A model generated the notes under the pieces. That model worked only from the letters and a program-made list of their open reading frames with translations, ran no database searches and was not told the DNA's origin. Shown piece after piece: positions 1 to 7,869 of a DNA stretch of 15,589 nucleotides. The DNA lies in contig WELB01000032.1 in the NCBI GenBank assembly GCA_009602725.1, forward strand, positions 362,636 to 378,224. Reading direction: 5' to 3'. The stretch is from Spirogloea muscicola (lineage: Eukaryota > Streptophyta > Zygnematophyceae > Spirogloeales > Spirogloeaceae). Within the stretch, counting starts at the first letter, position 1. Every line of letters starts with the position of its first letter. A program made the position numbers and the translations under genes.

Positions 1-158
1 TGGCGGGCCTTGCGGCGCCGCTGGCGCCGCCGCCGCCAGCCGCCGTGGCACTGGCGTTAGCGTGGCCGCCTGCCAACGGTCCGCGTTGGGTGCCAGGAAG
101 AAGCGCTCGTGTGGCTGACCCATGTAGCAAAACTGATGGGTTTCCTTTGTGGGCGCAG
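1..158 (+). other. Left-edge sequence upstream of the HSP20-like exon, probably exon plus short intron
   Basis: A pyrimidine-rich tract (from about 141) leads to CAG at 156-158, a good 3' splice acceptor just before the HSP20-like reading frame. No ATG in that frame occurs before 194. One possible join uses a GT at 90: the frame open from base 2 to about 117 would then join in phase across a 69-base intron, giving an Asp codon at the junction. The donor is weak and other donors are possible (for example GT near 110). The gene may therefore begin left of the window, or translation may start at the ATG at 194. Not resolved. Confidence 0.35.
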
Positions 159-1666
159 ATGCCCTCTTCGACCTCGCATGGCCCAGCGGTCACATGGAAG
201 CGCCGTCGGACCGCGCCGCCTCAGGCCTCACCGAGCTCGCCTCCAGCGGCGGCTTCAGCGGGGAGGCCACCAGCAGCAGCCAGCTCATTGGCGGCCACAT
301 TCTGGAGGTCTCGGACGACTTCATCCGCGCACTGGCTGTTTTGGGCAGCCCCGTGTCCGAGGCTGCTGCCGCTGCTGCGGCAGTATTGGCTGGCAGCAGC
401 TTCAGCCGCAGCAGCTCCAGCACGAACCTTCAGGACCCGCTTGTATCATCAGCTGCAAGCCAGAGCTCCGTGACGGACTGGGCTGCTACGGCGGCAGCCG
501 CGGACCTGACAGCGGCGGCAGCAACAGCAGACCTCACAGCTGTAGCGGCTGTGTCAGCAGGCGCAAATGCCGGCCACCTCGCTTCATCCCCTCTTCCACC
601 ACCAGCGCCGCCCCTGGGCAAAGGCCAGGCTGTTTCGAGTCGTAATCTGGTGCTGCCTTTCGGTTTGCCAGACTGGTCCTTTGATCTCAACTGGATGGAG
701 CCGGAAGCAGGAACTAGTGTGGCAGCCCCGCCGACGCCTGCGCCCGCGCCGGTGTTCAACCGGTTGAGAAGCCCTCGCAGCGCGCTTTCAGAGCATATCG
801 CTGAGCCGAAACGGCCACAAGCCTTGCCGCCCATGCCCGGCGGCACGCACACTCCGAGAGGCATGGCAGCAGCAGGCACGTCGCAAGCCAAGCCAGCAAC
901 AGTGACAAAGGCAGCTACTGGGAATGAAGGATCGCACAGTCCCATCCGGAAACGGCTTGTAGTCAAGCTGAAGGAGTTGGAGGTGAGCTGTGGTTTCTTC
1001 ATAGCTATATGGCTGCCCGGGCGTGCGGGCGGCATCTACTTGCTACTGCATAACTGCAATTTGACGTTGAGTGTGTGGCTATGTGGGCAGGATTCTGTTT
1101 CCCTGCAGACAGAGCTGCAGATTCCGCACGGGAAGACCCTCAGCTTGGTTGTGGGCAAGGAGATGCTCTTCGACCGGCACGGCATTCCACGCAAGATGGG
1201 GAATGTGCTGGCCGTTGGCTTTGAGGATTCGGATGTCCTTGACGAGGATGCTGCGTACGATTGCGAGGACAATGAGGCCTCGCCGACCGCGGAGGTGCAT
1301 GTCCAGTCAGTGGCCAGCCGGCAGGAGGGAAGGGGAGGAGTGGTGGTCATCGATCGCATTCCCCTCCCTTCTGGCATCGACACTGACAATGCTGTTGCCG
1401 CCTGCAAAGATGGCCTCCTGACCATCACCTTTGCCAGGGCGCGGCTGGAGAAGGCGCGCAAGGTCTCCAGAGGGGGGCGTGGGCATGGCGTGCCGCGGCA
1501 GGCAGCAGCGAGGTCAGGGCTGAGTGTGAGCTGGAGTAGTCAGCTGCCGACAACAATGGAAGAGGCCAGGTCGGTTGGAACCAGTGAGGGAGCGTTTATG
1601 CGCCGCTCACAGGTCACACGGCACAGCGCCAGGCGCGGGAGGCTGAATACCAAATTCAGGTTGTAG
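159..1666 (+). CDS. HSP20/alpha-crystallin-like domain protein with long low-complexity N-terminus (5' end unresolved)
   Basis: Exons are 159-982 and 1109-1666; the 126-base intron starts GTGAGC and ends CCCTGCAG. About 275 codons precede the intron and are rich in Ala, Ser and Pro (a WAATAAAADLTAAAATADLT-like stretch, then PPPAPP and APAPAP), so probably disordered. The second exon (185 residues) carries the recognisable part: VVVIDRIPLPSGIDTDNAV followed by CKDGLLTITFAR (about 1340-1440). This resembles the last strands of the HSP20 fold (family pattern RxFxLPxxVDxxxI...KxGVLTVxxPK). The first half of the domain (IPHGKTLSLVVGKEMLF, then an acidic loop) matches the family poorly, so it may be a divergent HSP20-like or CS-like fold. 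The C-terminal tail is basic (RGGRGHG; RRGRLNTKFRL). Small heat-shock proteins are ATP-independent holdases, but that role is only inferred here. The start is uncertain: an upstream exon spliced at 158, or ATG 194. No TGTAA follows the stop. Confidence 0.55.
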
Positions 1667-2386
1667 GTGCATGCCTGGCGGGCATGCGAGAGGGCTATGC
1701 AAGAGGCCAGCCTGCATGTCATCTGGCACTACCTGCCCCATGGTTGACCAGAGCACTAGTTCAATATGCTTAGGGACAATTCAGTGTTCACGTCAACATG
1801 TGGCAGCTTGGCACCTTTGGATCTTGCTTGCGGCCTGCTTGTCTTAAACCTGCAGTTTATCTTGGCTGTGTATAGAGCCAGAGCTTATGACATGACGTAG
1901 CAACTTTTTGCAGTTACTGGGACTCCCACTCTGTAGTGCGCCAGTAATAGGCTCTGGAAGCCGGTAACAATCTTTGCAGTCAGTTTCTTAATACTTTCAT
2001 ACAACTCAAATGCATCACCCTATGTTCGTGAATGACCTTCCTCTGTTTGCAGTCTTATTCTTTGCTCGGTCGTGTTTGCAAGTTGGCCACTTCACTCGTC
2101 CACTTAAGGCAGACCTAAATCCTCAGGGCAAGAATATCAAATGGCAGTATCTCATTTTATAATGTATGACAACACACGCCACAGACATGTTAAGGGATGA
2201 GAGTGTCAAGATGGCGACTGAAACTCTGAGAGAAGTTGAGAACCCAGGCTGTCATTGTCACCTATGTCATACACAAGATGTGCACACGTCAGCATGCGGG
2301 CCTGCTAAGTCCTGCCGGGCGAGGGGGGGGGTGTGTGGGGAAAAATCCAGTTGCAGCAGCCGACCAGTATATCAATGCTCCACTTC
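1667..2386. other. Convergent intergenic region, 3' UTRs of the HSP20-like gene and murC
   Basis: 720 bases lie between the two facing stop codons. The sequence is relatively AT-rich with no conserved reading frame; the short open frames here give unrelated, repeat-poor peptides. No TGTAA is present on the plus strand and no TTACA (its complement), so both genes must use variant poly(A) signals, or one has an unrecognised further exon. A nine-base G run (2323-2331) is the only marked feature. Confidence 0.6.
2323..2331. repeat. G9 homopolymer tract
   Basis: Nine consecutive G on the plus strand, followed by TGTGTGGGG. It lies about 55 bases past the murC stop, so the murC transcript would carry a C-rich 3' UTR tract. 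Prone to slippage; length may vary or be a sequencing error. Confidence 0.8.
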
Positions 2387-5300
2387 TCAAGCAACTAGCG
2401 ATTGGGCCATCTGATTCAAGCCATCCTGTCCAAGTTTGAGAGAATTAGAGCTACCTGCGCCAAGGATGAGGACCACAATCTTCCCACGCTCCTTGAATGG
2501 ATCAATCGCATAAGCCCTTAATTTCAATATCAACCACTTGAGGACATCCTCCTGCGGCAGCAGAATTACACCAGATTGCTCCGAGCGACTGAGAAAGCGT
2601 GTGGATGCGGAGCACTGCTCCTGTATGGATTGGCTGCATAATATTTGTCCACCATAGGCAAGAAAATCCACAGAGCCTCGATCAGCCATACCTATCTTCA
2701 TCAGACTTGCCACAAAAAGGCCTACCTGCTTAGGTATGTAGAGGGCAGGCGGCCCAATTACTGCATCCGCCAAGGCAGAGCCATCCACTCCAAGGATGTC
2801 TTCTTCACGTGCAGCATATACCTGTAGCAAGCCAGCTATTTGCTCAGAGTACGAATCTGCAATTCCATCATACCCGCGATAAATTTACAAGAGTCAACCA
2901 TGCTGCTTGTGCGACCCACTGGTGGGGCACGGGAGGCTATTCGAAGCAGCCAGGACATCGACAGTGACCCCTAAGTAAGAGACTGCAAAGCGAACTTCAG
3001 ACTACCTCTGTTATGATGACCCAGTCTGCGGCACTGAAGGCTGGTGCAAAATCTTTGAGCAGCTTCGCCAGGCGGCTGCCAGTGCCCAGCATAGAAAACG
3101 CTAGTCTTAGGCCTTCATGAAGAGCTTGCATTCAACATGGAGGCTTCGGTCATCCACGCCTCTAGCTGTAGGTTTCACAAGCCTCTCACGACCTGTAAGA
3201 ATTGAACCAATGGACCACAGGAGCTCTCGAACGTTGCTTGAGCGTATGCATACTTAGGGCTCAGAAGGGCAGACGCCTGTGATTGTGTAGACAGGCCCCC
3301 GATTGCCTACTTTCTGTACGGGCTCACTTCACCTGAATGTGTGGGGCTGGAAGATCACCCAGATGGGCTGCTGGTCAAATCTTTGCCTGGCCCCCTGCAG
3401 CGTTGCTCGCACCTCTGTGGGGTGGTGAGCATAATCGTTGATTATAATACAACTCTCCGTCTGGCCCAGCTGCTCAAATCTTCGCCGTACGCCCTTGAAA
3501 ATATTCAAGAACTTTGCTGCTCCTGCTGCAGCCCTCTTCATCAGGTCCAATCTCATCGACTCATCGCCAGCTATGCAGTCCCTGGATGCTAGTAGGGCAA
3601 CCACAACGACAACCTGGCAAATTGGTACAGCAGCTTCAGTTTATGTGTCCTCTGGCAGATGTGGAAGGCCGAACTAATGAACCAAGCATACTAGCCATCT
3701 TGTGGAGTCAATACCTGAGGAGTTTGATGCCCACCGCAGTGAAACAGTGAGTATGGCATTGATGAATAACACCATGACAATCACTATGTACTCAGTCTTT
3801 TGTTCCCACAATCAGGTAGTGAAGGTTTCTTCTAGGGGTTCACGCTCACCGCAAGAGAGTTAAGAACGTTGTGTGTGCCAGGCAGTGGCAGATTGACCCT
3901 CGCCATGGGCTGTCCTTCGTGAACCTGTTTCACTTTTGAGAACATTACATATCCTGTACTGACCTCCAATGCACGGGAGGCCACAATGCATGCCTTCATC
4001 ACGCCTCATGCTTGATGCTTGATGCATCAGGCAGGGAGAGAGGACACACCACAACATAGTCAGTTCCTCCCTGAGGATTTGGCACCAGCATGCATGCCCT
4101 CCAATCATTGCCGTCGGATAGGCCGTAAGTGACAACATGCCGTCGACGTGTGTCATCCAGCCAAGGGGCACGCGTCTGTGCGGAGCCTGATGTCGAGGCT
4201 TCTGTGCTTCCAACCTCTTCCTCTTTACTGAAGATCTTACTGAGACGCTTGGAGCCTGCGCTGCACACGCATGGATGACACAAATAGTAGCATGAGCGCC
4301 TGACGAGTCACTGGCTCTTTATACCAGAGTTACTGGCTCAGTATACCGAGTTGGCAAGGAAGCAGTGACATCAGCTTGAACGACAGCAGCACAAGCGCAA
4401 GCTGCAGGGGTAACCAGCCAGCTGCACAACTTAGTTATTGATTCAGATGCGAGTGCCACACCTGTCTCCACAGACAACCAGGGTGCCACCTGGACGAAGC
4501 CTCCTGGCAAAGTTGAGAAAGGCTTCCCGCACAGCAGCCTGGTGATTGACACAGAGGTGATTAAGTACTGAGCTCAATACTGCTCAAATCAAGCAGTGGT
4601 TCGATGTAGCCAAGAGTTTCTCCAGCAGAATGGATATTTAAGAACCTCAGTGGGGAAATAGTCGACATGCTCCCACTCCACATTTGTAATCACTGCAATT
4701 GCAGGAGACAAACCGAGAAAGCAGCTGTCGTATTCGTCTGCCTGATGCCAAGCCCAGTCCATCAAGCACACAATCACATTATCTTGTCAAAGCTCTGGCA
4801 AGCAGCATGCATAGGACTACTGCAAGACGGCATGCCTGACGTCATCAGCAAGCAGCAATGCAGGCAGATGGTCAGTCAGTAACATTGCCATTGTGATTTG
4901 AGTCAGCCACGTCAGACACACCTCCAATACAAACAAGGGCCCCTCACCAACCATGGCATTGCTACCACGCGGGAACTGCACAAAAATCAAACATCGAGAG
5001 GCAGGCTAAGGCTTCTATGAGGCTTCATGCACCAGTAAGCATCTCACGAACAGCCTGTTCTGTAGCTCTTTCCTTAGTAGCATGTCCTGTAATAAGTCAT
5101 GACATTATGGAGAACAAAGGCCCCTAGGTGTTGCAGAGGATACATATCCGGCACTGATGGATGAGCAAGCATCTGCAATGCTTGCTTGCAATCCAATAAG
5201 GAGGTCAAGACACCCCAGGGATATACACTGTCCTCCGACAGGCGGGACAACTTCTGCCAGCAATTCCAATTTCTGTGGCTCAATCAGCACATACGGAGGT

Positions 5301-6662
5301 ATACCACAGCTGGACAAGGCTAGTGAAGCTCTGGCATGTACCTGTGGCACTTCTCCTCCAACCACAGCTGTCAAATCGATCCCAGCAGAGCGCAATGTGA
5401 AAGCTAGCATGGCTGTGGTCGTGCTCTTTCCTGAGGAGGCAACTGCACAGGTGCATCAGAAACATCATGCCTCTACAGAAGGTAGAATGTGCAGGTCTTC
5501 CAGTGCACTGCAGGATCTGGAGCCATTGAAATGGGAAAGCTGCAGCGTGAGATGCATATCACAACTGCAACGTCATTGCAATTATGAAGCAGATGGACAA
5601 GGACAGCTTGGGTGGTGGAGCTTCTCTGCCCACCATGAGAGCCGGCCACGGCGACCAGGTCTGACTTGGCTGTGAGCTTTCCAAGCCACTCGCGCCGGTT
5701 GTAGCTGGGAAGGCACGAAAAGTCAAGACTTGACATCAAAGTGGCATCAACGACTGCGGCTGACTTTGTGGAGCACCCACCTTTGAGCCACAGAGCAGCC
5801 TAACAGAAACATGACCTAGTCCGTTGTGCTTGTCATTGCTTGCTTTCTACATAAGAAAGCAGGAGGTACATTGGAGGTACATTGGAATCCCCATTGCAAT
5901 GGCGGCCTCGACTTCCTCGTTGCCAGCAGCAATAGCACTGGATGCCACAAGTGCGTCTGGGGACCTGTACCGCCTCTGACCAGCTGTCAGCTGTGCCGCG
6001 CTGTGCCCAACATAGACATCTGCGCCCGCCTCCCGCAATTTGTGCAGGCGGTCACTGTCCACGGCATCCGAGCCGCTGACTTGCCAGCCCTGCAGATGCA
6101 CGAATGGGAACTTAAATTCCTGATTGGCGTCCAGGAATGATGCAAGGCTTCGTCATAAGTCCACTTGCGCTGTGCTACTGTTGGCCTGTCTGCCTGGTTG
6201 GTGGCAGAAGATGAATGGAAGCTGAACCAGTCGAAAGGAGATGGCCACTCCAGGTCAGACCTGCTGTAGCGCAACCAGGGCCAAGGCAGACAGGCCAGCT
6301 CCGCCGATGCCAACAAAGTGCACGGACTGCGCCGAGGCCCGCTGGCGTACGGCCGGAAGCTCCGCAGGGCACGGCGAGGCCTGGCTCTGCGACGACCTCT
6401 GGGAGGCGGCCATGCAAGGCCAACGGCAGCCTCTTCTTCGAAGGACGCGGGCGTGGACCCTACTCGAGAGCCGTCCTCCAGCTGAGGCCATCAGCAGGCA
6501 GCTGCGCAACCGAAGACATGTTGGCGCAGCACTGACGGCGGCGCTCGTGGCCAGGGCGCGGCGGCAGGCTTCCAGCGGAGGCGCGCGCGGAGAAGCGGCG
6601 GCGGCGGCGGCGGTCCCGGCATCGGGGAGACCGCTCCTGTGGAGCAGCCGGGCCATGGGCAT
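2387..6662 (-). CDS. murC: UDP-N-acetylmuramate--L-alanine ligase (MurC), 13 exons, probably plastid-targeted
   Basis: MurC joins L-alanine to UDP-MurNAc using ATP, the first peptide step of peptidoglycan synthesis. Exons, minus strand: 6662-6261, 6089-5881, 5704-5634, 5430-5342, 4975-4922, 4741-4646, 4538-4462, 4260-4050, 3924-3850, 3613-3333, 3075-3006, 2821-2726, 2551-2387; 1896 bases, 631 aa, all junctions in frame. Residues 1-112 are rich in Ala, Ser and Arg and read as a transit peptide (inference). Then come the nucleotide-binding motif [12 protein letters not shown] (114-125), the P-loop GSHGKSTT (225-232, split by intron 3), EADEYD (275-280), TNVEWEHVD (294-302), [10 protein letters not shown] (419-428), RRRF (471-474), DYAHHPTEV (488-496) and FQPHTFSR (about 516-523). 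These are the ATP, Mg and substrate motifs of the Mur ligase family, apparently all intact. The AHHPTEV motif favours MurC over Mpl. Bacterial MurC is about 460-490 aa; the excess is the leader plus a 20-25-residue insertion near 338-372. The start is the first ATG after an in-frame stop at 6756. The donor of intron 6 (GTTCTT) is weak. No TGTAA follows the stop. Confidence 0.93.
4305..4347. repeat. 22-base-period tandem duplication inside a murC intron
   Basis: Two 21-base copies (4305-4325 and 4327-4347) share GAGTYACTGGCTC and TATACC, 18 of 21 bases identical. They lie in the intron between murC exons 7 and 8, close to the acceptor side (intron 4461-4261). Probably a neutral duplication. 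Confidence 0.7.
5864..5885. repeat. Exact 11-bp tandem duplication spanning the murC exon 2 splice donor
   Basis: AGGTACATTGG occurs twice in tandem (5864-5874, 5875-5885). On the coding (minus) strand each copy supplies the same AT|GTACCT donor context. The donor at 5880-5879 keeps the reading frame into exon 3; use of the second, 11 bases further, would shift the frame. Confidence 0.85.
6596..6613. repeat. (CGG)6 tract coding for alanines in the MurC leader
   Basis: Six CGG units on the plus strand; on the coding strand they read as an alanine run near residue 17-23 of MurC, in the presumed transit peptide. Confidence 0.85.
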
Positions 6663-6786
6663 GGGGCCGAAGCTGATCGATCGCTGGCGCCAGGGAAAGG
6701 CGCCTGCCGTGCTCTAGCCGTGCAGCCGGAGGGCCCGTCGCCACCGAGTGGCACGTCAGGATGAATGTGGACGGCTGGGGGTCGAT

Positions 6787-6787
<1 letters not shown>

Positions 6788-6817
<30 letters not shown>
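6788..6817. repeat. (CGG)10 microsatellite upstream of murC
   Basis: Ten perfect CGG units (CCG on the murC strand) about 125-155 bases before the murC ATG, probably in the 5' UTR or core promoter. It reads as poly-Arg or poly-Pro in spurious frames. Confidence 0.9.
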
Positions 6818-6825
<8 letters not shown>

Positions 6826-7021
6826 CCGGCGTTGGCTGGGCCGGCCAGGTCTCGCGCGAGCGCTGGTCCCGCTCTCGACGTCCCTGACTGGCGGCAAGCG
6901 TGGGCGTGAGCCCACACTTGTCGACAGTGGGAAGACAGGAGCCAGGCAAGCATAGAGCGAGTGGGGGATGGCGCCCGCGGGTGCGCACGAAGTACAGAAG
7001 GAATGCGGCTGCTGATATTCA

Positions 7022-7046
7022 AAGAGCGGCTGTGAAAGCCAGCCAG
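7022..7046 (-). promoter_or_regulatory. Shared upstream motif, murC copy
   Basis: The plus-strand sequence AAGAGCGGCTGTGAAAGCC (7022-7040) runs into CAGCCAG (to 7046). Bases 7032-7046, GTGAAAGCCAGCCAG, are identical to 10379-10393; bases 7022-7040 match 10316-10334 at 17 of 19 positions. It lies about 360-385 bases before the murC ATG. A transcription-factor or promoter element is inferred; the binding protein is unknown. Confidence 0.45.
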
Positions 7047-7516
7047 ATGCATACAGGTGTTCTTGACGGAGCCACAGGCGAGGCAGACAGGGGCGCTCTG
7101 AGTACCCCCGGGTCAGCAGTAGGAAGTCAGACGAGCTGAGGGGAGGAAGAGCAACCCCGCTGCGCAAGCCAGAGGCTGCTGCAAGTGCGCGACCGGCGCG
7201 GCGGTGCAAAGCAAGCGCTTGGGAGCGCTGGAGGGACATAGACAATCGCATGCGGTAAAGGGGGAAAAAGCAAGCTCGGCCAGATTAAGTGGTGGCTGGG
7301 AGAGGCCAGCCCAAGGACAAGGTCTGAAGGAGCCGGAGTGCTAAGGGAAAAGGAGCGCCGTGCACATGCCATGACTGGCCTCCACCAAGGCAAGCCAGTA
7401 TAGTATTTATGAATGGAAGAAGTGTGTCACCTAGTTATCCAAATTGACATACGTCATGCTTGCCACAAGACACGCCTAGTTGTGGTCACAAGAGAAGCGT
7501 GCAGCTGCCTGAGCAC

Positions 7517-7521
7517 TTACA
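7517..7521 (-). terminator. TGTAA poly(A) signal of the REI1 gene
   Basis: TTACA on the plus strand reads TGTAA on the gene strand, the canonical chlorophyte polyadenylation signal, 349 bases past the stop codon. It is the first such site downstream of the stop. Confidence 0.5.
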
Positions 7522-7869
7522 CCACAGTTAGGTCTATCTTTTAATACCGATACGTATTGCGATATGTTCAACTTGCTGCCTTTCCTAAACCCATCCCCTC
7601 CCTGTTCCCCTCCCAAGCCCCCCTCATCCAAGCACGCAAAGCACCCAGGAGTTCCTTGCCCACTCCAATCGACCCTTGCTGCACTAATCTGGTGAATTCG
7701 GCACAAAGAGATGGATACAGATGCGGGAACGTGCTGTACATTGGACAGCCAAGCTGCCATGCCCACTTGTGTCCATGCTTCTTGCCATCAATTCTGCTCA
7801 AGTCAGCAAGACGTGGAGGCACAGCAACTGCGTCCTGTCTGCTTTGCATGTGAGCATAAGTGCTCGTAT

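Larger units (their letters stand above)
6663..7869 (-). other. REI1 3' UTR and murC upstream region
   Basis: 1207 bases lie between the REI1 stop and the murC start, both on the minus strand. The part from 7869 to about 7500 is the likely REI1 3' UTR (poly(A) signal at 7517-7521). From about 7500 to 6663 is the murC promoter and 5' UTR, GC-rich near the gene, with a (CGG)10 tract and a motif shared with the REI1/pirin promoter. Long open frames on both strands here, such as 7251-6460, come from the GC-rich, stop-poor composition: poly-Arg and poly-Pro readings of the same CGG repeat and no recognisable domain. An upstream non-coding exon of murC cannot be excluded. Confidence 0.6.

Noticed and set aside
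109-645. Alternative plus-strand frames over the N-terminal part of the HSP20-like gene
   Set aside because: They end in low-complexity sequence, while the frame at 159 continues through to the recognisable C-terminal domain.
2435-2480. A 29-base intron near the murC C-terminus (GTAGCT to GACAG)
   Set aside because: Too short to splice, and removing it would destroy the downstream frame; reading through gives a plausible MurC tail with a stop at 2387.
5157-5675. 172-codon plus-strand frame
   Set aside because: Antisense to murC exons 3 and 4 and their introns; the minus strand carries the conserved motifs.
2387-6662. Bacterial contamination or prokaryotic origin of the segment carrying murC
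   Set aside because: The gene has twelve GT-AG introns that all keep the frame and sits between clearly eukaryotic genes.
6460-7251. 263-codon open frame on the minus strand upstream of murC
   Set aside because: Contains a poly-Arg run that is only the CGG repeat read in another frame, has no domain, and overlaps murC exon 1 in the wrong frame.
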